Shown piece after piece: positions 39,055-52,745 of a DNA stretch of 64,000 nt (within the stretch, counting starts at the first letter, position 1; each line of letters starts with the position of its first letter). The DNA comes from Pachypanchax playfairii. Lineage: Eukaryota; Chordata; Actinopteri; Cyprinodontiformes; Aplocheilidae. The stretch is taken from assembly GCA_006937955.1 (NCBI GenBank), contig SSNP01000007.1, forward strand, positions 2,030,796-2,094,795, read 5' to 3'. The notes beneath the pieces were generated by a model. The model made no database searches and was not told the DNA's origin. It was given only the letters and a program-made list of their open reading frames with translations. Position numbers and translations under genes: made by a program.

Positions 39055-39645
39055 TTAAAGAGGCCATTTCATACACATTTCAGGACTTTGTGGTTATTTT
39101 TTAAGTATTAACCAGTAATATGAAAAATTTTAGATCCAAAAAATGTCAGGAAACACTGATTAACAGACCTTTCAATCTGTCTGCATTAAAATTTGGCTGA
39201 TTCCGGCTCGTTCCGTCAGGCCTCGAGCAGCAGCGCGTTCATATTCATTATTTGAATTTGCTGGACTCAGATTGGCTAACAAACTAGCCTATGAGAGAAA
39301 GGGATACTGTTTCCTGCTCCACTGCGCATGGCAGCATCAGATGTCGTGTCTTCCTGTTTGTTACGTTATGCTACAGCTTTTAGCCAGCAGCATGCTAGGT
39401 GTGGTTTCAACTGTGGGAGCGGATGAATACTAACGAACAAAGGAGTTGTGATGAAACAGATACAGGCCGTTCAGACTCGCGAGAACTCGGGTTTTATCGC
39501 CACCTGCGTAGTTTGAGAGATAAAAACTGAAAGAGAAGTTGTTGACCTGTTTTCACACCCACTATGAAGGTAAGAACACCTGTGGAGCGAAAATATTCAA
39601 CAGAAACCTCAGAAAAAAACATTTTTATTGGAAGGGCCTCTTTAA
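39055..39645. mobile_element. MITE with TTAA target sites and AGAGGCC ends
   Basis: TTAA-AGAGGCC at 39055-39065 faces GGCCTCT-TTAA at 39635-39645, a perfect 7-bp inverted end plus TTAA on each side. Beyond this the ends are only loosely related. The interior is richer in GC and CpG (for example GGCTCGTTCCGTCAGGC). Length 591 bp, no transposase frame. The TTAA duplication fits a piggyBac-type non-autonomous element. Confidence 0.65.
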
Positions 39646-41126
39646 AGAGAAACAAAGACTTTTTATGGGACAGAACACATTTCCTGGGTGAAAAGCTTTT
39701 TCAGAAAAAAACACAGCTGCAAGCAGCTTATGTAGCAGTTCCTGCTGGTTATTTGTGGAACTTATATAAAAGCAGAACTTTCTCTAAGTGAAATGCAGCT
39801 TTCAAAAACATATTGTGTCTGATCTTCTGTTTCAAGTCAAAATGTCTGGTGTGAAATAAGTGTAAAAAATATTTAAAAATACTTCCAAAATTATTTGAAT
39901 CTCTGGCAAATATATTGATCTTGATGACTGTACTTTAGATTCATTATTTTTTCCATTTGGCAATTGATTTCATTGTCTGTAACAGCCAAACAAAAGGTGC
40001 CAACCATTGACACAACTGGCTGCTTTAGGTGTGACAAAGAAGGAACTTGAATACAAAACTAGAGACTCTTGAAGCTTAAGATGGATTGTGGTCTCATCAA
40101 GCTAACGTCACATTCTTTTCTGTCTTTTCAGACAGATGTTGGTTCAGTTTAGTCCATCTTTAGCCAGACAAAATCCTACATACCCACAATCCAAGTACTG
40201 AATCTCTCAGGGACAATATATTATAAAATCAAGCCCAATGAAAGAAATCTAAATCCTCAGTGATCACTGTATCCAGGTGCTTTTAAAAGCAGCCAAGCAT
40301 CATTTAACCTGTACAATGCCTTAAAGTGTGCTATGTGACTTCAGCTGTGCTTGTAACTCTGAGGACATCGCTGTTCTGCTGATGTAAGAGCAGCTGCTGC
40401 CCAGGCTGTTATATAACAAGCTCTGCTGCTACATGAAAAAGACAAAATAGAAAAGAAATCCACTGAAAGTATTTGTGTTTTGTTTTTCACAACCTGTATC
40501 ACGACTTGTTCTTCCACAGGCTGAAATGCATCACGCGACTCTTCCATTAACGGTGATCTGGGGATGCCACAATTCAACCAATTACAGGATTTCTGTTCAA
40601 GATGTCAACAATCTCTTTTATTTTCTCAACAAACTTTGCCTTTTTGGTCTATCTCATTCAGATACAGTGTCTGAGGTATGATGGGCACAGCTTAGTGTTT
40701 CAGGAGTCAGGGATTGGACTACTAAGGCCTTGACCTAAAGTTCTTCCTTGGTTGGCAGCGTGCTAGACCCTTGTGGAGACTCAGGAAGGTGGTGGGTCCA
40801 CAACAGGTCTGTGTCACTTGTTTGGTCTGTGTTAGATCAGATCTTGTCAATAAAGTACCCAGGCAACAAGCCTCTCTGCTGTAGCTTGTGAGTGAGGCCA
40901 TATTTACTGTGAGCAACAGAACTGAAACTCTTGTTGTAAATATCATGTAAGAGGGAATTAAATGAGTTTTAAACATCTCTACATCAAGTTTAATGTCTGC
41001 TGGATAGAAAGTTTTACAGACAGAGTACAAGGATACTAGACAGTACAAAAGACTTTGTGTTGCAAACTTATGCTCATGTCTCTTTGGGTTTCTGCTGGAA
41101 ACTTATTTTGATGTACTGGATCTCCT
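39646..41126. other. Intergenic DNA, no gene seen
   Basis: AT-rich sequence. A 108-codon minus-strand frame at 40722-41048 lacks any recognisable domain and splice signals. I see no element to classify. Confidence 0.4.
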
Positions 41127-41242
41127 CCATTTTTTCTACACCTGCTTGTCCCTGTTCATGGTTGTTATAGAGGACTGGTGTGTATAGACATCATTGGGTA
41201 AGAGGCGGGGCTACATCCTGGACAGGTTGCTATGAACAACCA
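41127..41242 (+). mobile_element. LINE 3'-end-like fragment (RTE type), second copy
   Basis: Contains TCATTGGGTAAGAGGCGGGG followed by CTACATCCTGGACAGGTTGC. This is a diverged form of the same repeat seen at 21870-21968, here closer to the family consensus. No coding sequence. Confidence 0.5.
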
Positions 41243-43776
41243 GAGTCTTGTTAATGGTTTGCTTTGCACAAGGAGAATTAAAACTAACAAAGTTCCTATT
41301 AATTATTAGAGCTTTAGACTCCTATAATCTTCATTTATTTTAAAAGAGGTTATTTCCTCCAACAGTTATGAGTGATATTAAAAGGATCCCGAGGTCTCAA
41401 AACATCTATTTATAGCTGTTTACTGGTGAGTAAACTGTTCTCTAGTTGGTCAAACTTGCATTGATTCATTGGTTTGTTTGTAGTTCTATCACTTATAGTG
41501 TAAAAGACATTCTCAGTATTTTATTAATCTCCCAATCACACACACACAAGCAGAAAGCCACGGCGTAAATTCCTTTCCAACAACAAAATCTTACCCAACT
41601 TTTAATTCAGTGAGGAATGTCGTTAAAATAGTTCAGATAACATAAACTTGATTTACAAGACAGTTTGAATGTCAGCTGCTCAAATCTGCACTTTACATGA
41701 TGTGGAACTCCAACATGCCAAACAACATAATCACTGATGAAATCTCCTGCTGTGCTGTTGGTTAGGTTTCCCTTCACACTGCGAATAAACCGGCGTTAGC
41801 TCTGATGCATACTGCGCTGAATGGCATTTTAAGCACGTTACAAAACAGAAATCTTTCAGCGTTGAAATAAAGGAGTAGCTGGGGATAGAATTTGTTTTAG
41901 CGCCAGGGACTGTAACCACAAACAGATGTATCCTCTACTGCTGAACTTAATTGATGCAGGAATGGAAATAATTTCGACTTCACCAATCAGAGGTAATAGA
42001 GACTGGTCCTCCCCTGACACTCCTGTTCTCATTAAAGAGTACCGGTGGGATAGGTTTTAAGTTCCTGCTTGGTTGCGACTGTTCAGCTTTGATTCCACAT
42101 TGATTCCACATAACCTGACCTTATAGATCCATAGAACTGAACATGCTAACTAACAGGAACAAGTTAGTGAAACGAAACTCTGTACAGACTAACGATCATT
42201 TCAACAACAACCAGTCTAAATGCAGAGCTGGCGACACACTAAGAAAAAATACTGAAAACCTCAAAATGAAAACATAAAATATCTTAAATGAATCAAATGC
42301 ATTAAATTCAGACATTTGTTTTGTTTGTGGAGGAGGACTGGGAGAGAGAGACTTCAGAGAAGGAAGACTGAGTCAGCTGGAAGATGGTCAGCAGCTGAGA
42401 GCAGCAAGAAAATGATTGTTCACCAGAGGCCAGTGAGCTGAGGTCTGGAGACCACTTGGTTTTCTTAAAATTGTTGGAATCAGCTCCACAACAGTTAACA
42501 GTGAGAGAGCTGCAATCATTCACCGCTTCAGGCAGTAAACGGATTAAACAGCCACCGAAGGCTTTTGTGTAAGTGATTGTTTATCTAGAGTCACTGTGAT
42601 TTGATTTGATGGCATGTCATGAAATGTCTCAGAAATGTCCAGAGGCTCCGTCTACAGAGCTGCATGACAGCGACGAATAAAAATATGGTGCAAATTATTG
42701 TTAAAAGAATCCAAAAGCAGATCAGTCGTTTTTGCAGGGTTTAAGTCCATTTAAAAAAGTTGGATGGAGATTTAGATAATGTTCCATTCCCTCATCCTTT
42801 GAGCCTTTTTCTTTTTAAATAACAGAGAAACATGAGTGCCTGGTGGACTTCAGGGAATGAATCCATTAATACAGAAACAAGGTTTTAGACTTTTGTTTTT
42901 AGGATAATGAAATGTCTTTTCTAACAGCCTGTGGTGAAAGTGGTCAGATGGACAGATGTGAGCTGCTGATGATCACTGGGGGGGGCAGTGGTTCAGCACT
43001 TTCATAATGCAGATGTCGACTTTTAGAAAAATACTAAAATGTGGGAGTTCGAGAGTCACCTTCTGACATCGGCCTGTTTTTGTTATTTGGTTTTTATAAA
43101 TATCTGTTTTCCAAACAGCACATTCACGGGGCGGTCACCAACTCCCCTGGTTGCACCAACGAAGGTGACACGATCAGCGGAAAGTCGGACAAAGATTCAA
43201 TACAACTACTAAATAACAACATTTTAGAAGTGTTCAATTGTTTTGTCCAGTGTGTGTTTTGGCTAACGTCACAATCCTCCTGTGTTTGAAAGAGAAAGCA
43301 GCTCTGGGATCTTATCACGAAAAAAAAAATCTATTAAGCAGAACATTTTTTAGAAAAAATCTTTTTTCCTTTTGAACCTGCACTATTTGGAAGATCATGA
43401 AGCAAGTTATGAAGTTATGAACATTAAAATTATTTGAAAATGAAGCATCAGTATACTAAACAGAGGAGACGAGACCAGCTATTACTATCATAATGACTTA
43501 CATGGACTTCCAGAGACAAGTTGACATTTTTTTGGACAGACTAATTGAATCCAGAGATGTTTTGGAGACAGAGATAGACAATGTGAAATTTATCCACTGT
43601 GACCTCTTAAATACAGAGTTACTGTTTATATAGACACATACAAATAAGAAAATTTATAGTCTACAAGAATACAAATACTAATTAACCCACCACTCTTTAA
43701 TTAGTATGTGTACATTATGTGTGTATTTGCAATATTCCCGCTGTTTTACTGTACTATTACTACCTGTGTGTATCAT
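41243..43776. other. Intergenic DNA, no gene seen
   Basis: Unique-looking sequence without a supported exon. A short G-run is at 42979-42984. Confidence 0.4.
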
Positions 43777-43960
43777 CAAGCATTATGCATATAGTCATCA
43801 TATAAGCAGTGAACCGAGAATCATGAGAAGAGAATGATGTCTTTGATTAAAACATCAAAGAACGTGCGCATTGCTTTAATAGATGAATTCAAGCTAATTC
43901 ATCTGGAACCAAATGAGTGTTATTGTTAATGCTAATTACTCTAATTAGAGCATATTGGGT
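43777..43960. promoter_or_regulatory. Candidate enhancer core: cluster of palindromes
   Basis: Three inverted repeats lie within about 110 bases. CTTTGAT (43841-43847) and ATCAAAG (43854-43860) are inverted TCF/LEF-type sites. AGATGAATT (43881-43889) and AATTCATCT (43896-43904) are perfect 9-bp arms around a 6-base spacer. CTCTAATTAGAG (43939-43950) is a 12-bp perfect palindrome with a TAATTA homeodomain core, next to GCTAATTAC. This density of transcription-factor-like words in repeat-free DNA suggests a distal enhancer. It is inference only. Confidence 0.3.
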
Positions 43961-44595
43961 CGAGTCAAGAACACATCTGGAGTTCAGAGATCATAGTTGA
44001 CTAAGGTTGAAACTTCTCTCGAAAACGTCTTCAGCCCTCCTGAAGACCTTCTCATGTCTCACTCTACCCTGAAAAGTCGGGAAAAGGTTAATCCGTATAA
44101 ATACATCCGTTAACTTTTACGTCCCTGTGGCCTCTGCATGAGCTTCTCTAAGTTGATAGCAAAGATATGCAGGGAATGCTACTGTCAGCAGAGCCAGACA
44201 CCTACTGCTGAGTGCTGCGAGCAAGATGAATCTCCAGTTAGGGGGTAAAGATGACTGTTCACACCCAGAATGTTTGCTCAACCTGAAATTATTTATGAAA
44301 AGCTGGAAGGGAAAACCATGAAGCTCCATTGACTCGATCTCAGCCTCGAGCCACTCGATGCTAAAATAAAGATGTACATTATGTGGTAGAATTTGTGCAG
44401 AAGGCCTTTAGAGTTTTAGCTATTTTTCAGTGTCTTTGCTTAGTCCCTCTTTTTTTTTCTGGATCACAGGAAGTAGTGAGAGAACTCGGTATTTCACACA
44501 TAATAATCTCATTTCACACTCACTGGCACAGAGTCAGAACACAGCAGAAGCACAGGCAGGTTCTGAAAGCTGGAAGTCCAGTCACATGCTACTAC

Positions 44596-44599
<4 letters not shown>
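43961..44599. other. Intergenic DNA left of the (GT)n tandem repeat
   Basis: No repeat or exon is recognised. The first part may belong to the candidate regulatory segment to its left. Confidence 0.35.
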
Positions 44600-45745
<1,146 letters not shown>

Positions 45746-45746
<1 letters not shown>

Positions 45747-48700
45747 TAGGAACCTCTCGTTTTTTGATGCAATTAGGGAAGCACTAAAAACATCCAGGTG
45801 CAGACCTGAATCTTCTCAGCTTGTGTCCATCTGAAACAAAAGAGTTCTTTGCAACTGTTCATGTAAATTTGGGTTCTGTGCTTTTGCAGTTTATTGTAGT
45901 ACCGCTTTAGTCACACTGACTTAAAAGGTAGTAGTAGGTCACAGCTGTGAACCATCTTCCAAATTTAAAGTACTTTTTTCTTCTTGAGTACTTATTTTAA
46001 AAACTAAAGCTTTAATCAAGGATTTACTGTCATGCTATAGAAAACTATAGGAAAGTCTGAAATTCAGCATTTTCATTTCCTGATCGTCTCCCTTCCCCAT
46101 GAACACAGGTGTGGCTGTAATGTAGGACTTAACTGCAGACACGAAGGTAAAATACAAAAATGAGTCTTTTATGAAATAAACTTGACAACATAAATACGCA
46201 CGAGGCATCAACATGAAAGCAAGAGGATCGAACAACAAATACTGAACCAGGAAGCTGGATATAATGTGGAGGTTGATTGCTGACATGAAAACCAGATGCC
46301 GGATTACAGATGAAAGGCAGCTGAGGGGGGAAATACTACAGCTGTGAATAAAACTCTAGATAGAGACACAAAAAACAACGACAAGATAAATGACTGAAAC
46401 TAAAATTACATGGAAAAACAACAGAAAACAAGACTGTAAATGTGAGAAAAAGCTAAAACTTATAATGAGATAAATATGAAACACTATGACAGACACTAAT
46501 AACATGAATACATAATATACAGTACACACAAGAATATATGGAACTGAGGGAAAAGACTGTGGCCGGGATAAATCACATGAGACACAGACCTGAATAACAC
46601 TCATTGTCTTTCTTGTTTTTTTGTTGTTCAACATGATTTTCAACAGGAAATATATTGTGCTGCCCTGTTTTTGCAAGCTGAGTTCTTTAAAAAATATTCA
46701 CAATGAAATTTCCATCTTTTCCAACTATCTTAAATTATTTTTTGCATCTTCTTTTAGAGTTACAGTGATCCACATTCACCACTCTTAACTCCAACCTGTA
46801 AAGAAATTCTACCACGTAGAACTAAATCATGACGCAAAGTTCAAGCTGAATAATGAAAGAGAAACTGATAAGGATGAAACTCTCTCTCTACCATTACATC
46901 AACCAGTCTGCAGTCGTGGCATGAAACACTCTACGGCTCTCTGATTCCTTTTTTTACTCTCCATGCTGACTTTGTTTTCTTTATTTTCAGGCTGTTTGTA
47001 GAGTTAAACTGTTTCTCCAGGAGATTCGTTTTCACTTTTCTTTCTTCATCTTGATCAGTGTGTCTCGGTGTGGATACGTCTTTATTCTTCAACTGCTCTC
47101 AAGTTTTACAAGCTCTCCCTGGTTTAACTATGAGCTTTTAAGTTAATCTTTGTGGTGTGCGGTTTGAAGGAAACCCAATGAATTACAAACACCGTGCATT
47201 CGCTCAAGTCACAAACCTGACTGACAGCACCGGTGTATAACCAAATTTGGATGTCGTCTGTTCACCCGCGGACATGAATCGCTTGAACGTTGATCTCTAC
47301 TGTTGAATCTCTGTTGTCACTCCAGGAGAATGTTTTAATTGCACAGCAAAGGCTGTATGTGCACATAGGCAGCTGCTGCCTCTGCTCCACGATGCAATGC
47401 ATTTCATCAAAGCCTCCAAAAAATCCCAAGCACTCATCTCTGCTCATACTCCTTTCAGAGGAGCCCTCGGGTCTCACATTTGGTATGTATAGATGAGCTG
47501 TTGTCATAATACAGTTTGGAATGTAATTACGCTTGATTGGTGGATCAGTGTCATTAAATCAATAATGAAATGTACAGATTAAGCCTGCGAGCTGAGGCAT
47601 GCTGGTTAGAGGTTAAAGCTCCAGTATAAGAGCTTCTACTGGGAGTGTGAGCATTCCTGTGAAACGTTACAAGCCAAACTAATCCCACGTTTTATTAACA
47701 ACAGGAATTCTTTTCCTGAGACAGTCTGTTTTCCTCAAAGTGTTTGAAGGAATAATTACTGTTTGCCTTTGAGTATAAAAGCCAGATATATGGATTTAAA
47801 GTCGATCATCCATTATAGTGACAGTTAGATGTATAGTTTGCATATTATCCACGCGTGGTTAAATATTTTTGGCTTTAGGAGAAAATCATCACGTTTCTTC
47901 AGCACTGTGAGAGACATTACAAAGTACTAGTAATATTTTAGTTTACATTTTAGGCATTAATACCTAATAAAATCAACAAGCTCATGATAAGATTTTTTGC
48001 TAATCTGTATCATCCTAATTTCATTTCATTTGAAAAGATTTGAATCCAGATAATAACCTGCTGCAGTAACTTCAAATTTTACAAGAACTGCTGAGGATCT
48101 TTTTTTTTTCCCCGACAGTAATTTATTCACTATATATACAATAGTTAAATCAATTCTTTTCCCCAGGGCTGGTTTTTATGATGCTGCTCTGTGTTCTGGG
48201 TCTCATTCAGCTCACTTTTAAATGTGATCCATCTGAGTGAAACATTTGTTCAAAACAGTTGTTCAAAATGATCTAGTGGTAATTGTTTGTGAATGGTGCA
48301 AGTTTTTTATTTGGGTTTTTTTCCAGTTAAATACTGATGAGGTAGTCAACATAAAGCTGCACAATCCCTGTGAGCTTGTTCCAGAGTCCGTCCCTGACCC
48401 CATGACCCCAACCAGTCTATTAATCATGCAAGTGTCTAAGACAAGAAACGTTAATGAATTTCAATTTTAGTTAGTTCCATTTTACTTTTCCTCTTTTCTT
48501 AGCAAAATAATGGGTACAAATGTCTGACAGGTAGCGAACCTCTGCATGACCTGCCTCTTCATCAATATGTAGGTCATGATTTCAATTAAAAATATTCCCT
48601 CTGCAACTTGTTTACCTTGGATTTATGGAAGCTTATACTGTCCAGTATATTTCACTTGTCATGTTGATTGGACTTTGAGGAGGGATTTTTTCCTGCCTCG

Positions 48701-49587
48701 AGGATAATTCTACACAAAGTGACAGAATGGATTCAGCAACATATCCAGGGAGCTTAAAAATTAACATTTCCAGCTTCTGTGGACATAATATGACCTGCTG
48801 CAGCATTCAGATGATATGTGCAAGTAAAATGACTGTGTGTGTGTGTGGTAGTGGTGATGGGGTCAACATGTGTGTTCATATGAGAAAGAGAGACCAGGTG
48901 CATGTGTGCACATGTGAGTATATCTGTGTGGTTTGGACTCAGAACCCTCAGTCTTGTTTTACTCTTGCTTATCTGGGACCAAACTGAGCAGAGGATCCTG
49001 AGGTTTTCCTTTTTCTTCTTAAGCTTCTAAATTTTGAAAATCCCTCCACTCAGAGCTTCTCAGTTCTCATGAAACCTCACTAATGTGAAGTGAGAAATCT
49101 TAAACATACTAGAAAATAAGTCAAGTTGCCTTTTAATAAATGCTTTGAGTTGCTGTCCTGAGATTCAACAACACTCTGTGCCCTCTTCAATCAATATACT
49201 TGATTCTGATTCCAGCTCATCTTGGGGGACTCCAAGGCGTTTGCCATGAGATATAGTCACTCTGAAGAGTCCTGGGTTCAACGCTTCCCTCCAGAGCAGC
49301 ATGAAACAGCTCTGCTCAGCAGGTGTCCTGAATGCGTCTTTTGCAGATGCACAAACCTCATGAAATGGGTCATTTCAATGCAGAAGAACAGCAACTCCAC
49401 TCTGAACTTCTCCCAAACAGTTGAGCTCCTCATGATATATCACAACCTTTTTATAGAGGAAGCTCACCTTGCCTGTTTGCACTCATTAGCTTAGTCTTTT
49501 AGCTAGCTTGTGACCATACGTGAGGGTTGGGGCAGTTTTAACTTTTGGCTTTGCTTTGTCTATCCCAGCTCCATCAGTGCAGACATT
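45746..49587. other. Intergenic DNA, no gene seen
   Basis: An A-rich segment at 46330-46560 looks like a decayed repeat. At about 47150-47620 is unique-looking sequence with homeodomain- and E-box-like words (TAATTACGC, CAGCTGCTGC), a possible non-coding conserved segment. No exon seen. Confidence 0.35.
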
Positions 49588-50176
49588 CAATATGTTTACA
49601 TGCAGCAGGAAAAATCTGAATTAGTCCGACTGAAATTGGATTTTTAAAATGCATGTATACACCTTAGCTTGACTTAAGTCCAACCAAACTGGACTTTGAT
49701 ATGTTAAGCTGAGCTACCCATGTAATGTGATTGGAAATTCAAATTTTTCTTCATGTAAACGGATGTTTTGAGAAGCCGAGCTACATGGAGCTCAGCTAAG
49801 CCCCGCCCCTTTAGGAAATGGCGTGGAAACTGTAATCAATTATGATAATATCATTGCCACAAGATTCTGCCATTCTGACATGTAATAGCATCAAACAGTA
49901 CAGTTTGTAACAAATGTACTGTACTGCAGCGTTGTTGTGGTCATTTTTTTTACTCTGTTTACTTCACTCAAATGTTTCTTTGTGTGATGCAAACCGTAAG
50001 AATGTCAGACTAAGGGTTGCATGTTGCCACCTACTGGAGTGGTGGTGAGTGCACTTCTTTCAAGAATTCACTTCTCAGAGTGACGTGTAAACTTGGACAC
50101 AGCTCTCAACAGAGAGTCAACCAATTAGTTCAGTTTGTGCCAATAGCTCAGTTTAGATGTGCATGGAAACGTACTG
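49588..50176. mobile_element. Diverged MITE-like element with about 19-bp inverted ends
   Basis: The left end CAATATGTTTACATGCAGC is related to the reverse complement of the right end, CAGTACGTTTCCATGCACA. A GTTTACATGCA-type end is common to a fish MITE group, by recall. Inside is another copy of the word (TTCATGTAAACG near 49750), so the structure may be nested. No target duplication is clear. A 74-codon open frame over the right end is not a gene. Confidence 0.5.
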
Positions 50177-52431
50177 ACTGCTGTAGTCCATCAGTTCATC
50201 TCCTGCTCCATTCTGACCCCACAAGACCAGACCAGCTGTAAGTGTAACCAGCACTTCCAAACTTTTCTGACCATCCTGACAGCTTAAAGGTTCACAAACA
50301 TTTTCATTACCAGCTGACGTTTCCTACATCTCACTCCACTAAAAACTACGTGATGACTTTAGGCAAACGTTCATGTACCCTCAAAAATCCATGTGAAAGT
50401 GAAGAACTGGTTCAATGTTCCTCAATCAAAATGAAAGTGTCACTGTTACTCCTGAATGTACAGCTTGACTATCAGCTGGACTCTCCTTTTAAGAACTCCA
50501 TCACAGCCCTTCACAGAGAACGTGACAAGTAATCAGAACCTCCCATCTGGTACCAGTTTTTAAAAAGAGGGCTCATCACCCTAATCAACAAGTCTAATGG
50601 TGCTAGCCTATCCACCAAGACACTCAGGGCAAATTTCATCAACCTGCTGTTGTAAAGATGTTCAACTTCCTCCACAACTTCAGTTCTAAATGAACAATTT
50701 CCTATTTAACAAATCACAAATCCTCAAAGAATGGTCCCTCAAATGCATGTACCTAACACTCACCAGCCCCTTGACTCACAAAAAGTTTAGCTGGTGTCTG
50801 TTTAACATAAAAAAACACATTACAATGTGTTTCTAAGTTCCAGCTGAAGGCTGAGGTCTCTCCCGGGCGTGTGAAACGTCTCTGTGAAAAGCCACACTTC
50901 AGACTGGTTGGGTGTGAGCCACTGATTTACTAATGATTTCATTACTTCCAGGAGACTGACAAGCTGTCAATAGAAAAGAGTGAAAGACTGCTTTTTAAAT
51001 GAAACAAGACACAGAAAGAAACAAATAGACCCAAGAGGAAACTCACTATAGGTTTTGTTCAGGCATTTTAGAAAAGTTTTCTAAAGATGTCTGGGACAGA
51101 GCAAAATTATACAAGAATGTTTTATTTATTAGTCACCTAATAGGGAAAAATTATCCTTTTTGAAACTAAAAAACATCAATAGCAAATAGAAGTTTCCTCA
51201 TATTGAATATTTGAAATTATTTATCTGTCATATCTTCAGCAGGCTTAAACAGTTTGCATGTAGATATCTTTCTGTATTTTTCCTGTCACATTTTTTGGGG
51301 GTTTTGTCTTGTGTTTTGCATCTTTATTTTGTCCCCAGCCTTATTTTGCTTGTTTAGTTTCTTGTGATCAGTTCTGGTCAATTTGTTTCTGTTATCTGTG
51401 TTATTTCCTTCAGGCTATCAGCCCTTCACACCTGTGTTTGTACCTGTTAATAAGTCCATCTGCCTCCCCATCAGTAATCACTCCCTCCACAGTGAAATAC
51501 AAAGTGCAAATAGTGAACATTTTTGTTTTAATGCCCTGTCACTATTCACGTTTCTTTATTTTAGTTTTTTTTATTTGTCTGTATTTGAGTCTTCATCTTG
51601 AGTCCAAACCTATTGAAACATGACACAACCTTATTTTAATATGTTTTAAAAGGAAATTTGTTTTTCTTATTGATTCAACTTTTGATTGTAGCTAAAAAAG
51701 TGTTTTTCTTTATAATTGATTATTTTTACCTGTAAAACTGAGTTTGATTGCCTGTCTTGGTTAACCATATGGAGGTGGCAGCCTGCAGAAAAACTTAAAA
51801 GACTCCTACATTTTGCCTTTGACCACTAAATGTGAGATCACAGCATGTGTTTCCATCTGATCTCAGGCCTTTGTTTGCCTGTCCGCTGATCCAGGCTGCT
51901 CCCATGTTTGGGGTTCAGAAAGGGCAGACTGGAAGCAGTAGGATTAGAATATCATTATACATCTATTCTACACACTGTAACACTGCACACACATATCTGT
52001 TCTGCCATCCGTATGACACTAAGCACACAGATCAAATGTTTACTTTGAACTAAACTTCCTTTAAAAAACTACTGAAACTTGACCGTTTTGGCTTGAGTCA
52101 GGAGTAGTTTTAGTTTGGGTGCCTCTTGATGTGTCTCAAGGACAAAAACACACATTTAAATTTTTGAATTTACTATATGTCATGAAAAATCCCATTTGAT
52201 TATGGATTTTTACCACATGTTTTAAACCACTCCTGATGAGATCATTCTGTCCCCCTGATGAAACAAAAGCAAAAGTTCCGATGAATTTGCAGACCGCAGT
52301 GCATTCTGGGAAAATAAAAGCTATGTGTTTTCCATACAGTCTACTGCTATCTAAAGCAGTCATTAGAATACACTGTAAAAACACTGAGTGATGTGAGGTG
52401 GCTTCGCTGGGCAACTTCCCTTCCCTTCCCT
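50177..52431. other. Intergenic DNA with a T-rich, repeat-like part
   Basis: The plus-strand sequence at about 51290-51600 is T-rich, with CACACCTGTGTTTG and CATCAGTAATCACTCC motifs. It resembles a decayed interspersed fish repeat, but I cannot name the family or set borders. No exon seen. Confidence 0.3.
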
Positions 52432-52745
52432 ACGGCGGCTGTGGCTGAGGCGGTAGAGAGGGTCGTGTGGTTGCCGGCTCGAATCCCTGCTCTACCCAGA
52501 GAAAAAAGATCGCCATTGTGTCCTTGGGCAAGACACCTAACCCACTTTGCCTGTTTGGTGGTGGTTGGAGGGTCCGGCAGCGCTGGTGTCTGGCAGCCTC
52601 ACCTCTGTCAGTGTGTGTCCCAGGACAGCTGTGGCTACAACACATGTGTAGTTCATCATCACCAAGCGTGTGTGAATGGGTGAATGACTGTAGTGTGAAT
52701 CGCTTTGGGGGTCGTAGGACCTGAGTAAAGCGCTATACGCTACCC
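52432..52745 (+). mobile_element. tRNA-derived SINE (V-SINE type)
   Basis: The head is tRNA-related: an A-box-like TGGCTGAGGCGG at 52442-52453 and a B-box GGCTCGAATCC at 52476-52486, spaced as in RNA polymerase III internal promoters. The body contains GTGTCCTTGGGCAAGACACC, the hallmark of the fish V-SINE central region. The 3' part (GTGTGAATGGGTGAATGACT, then AAAGCGCTATACG) resembles the LINE-related tail, here ending without a long simple repeat. The tRNA part cannot fold as a functional tRNA, so this is not a tRNA gene. Confidence 0.85.

Noticed and set aside
46330..46560. A-rich segment as a LINE or ERV remnant
   Set aside because: It has repeat-like composition, but no end structure or coding relic allows a family call.
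52442..52500. tRNA gene
   Set aside because: A- and B-box motifs are there, but the acceptor and anticodon arms do not pair, and the V-SINE body follows.
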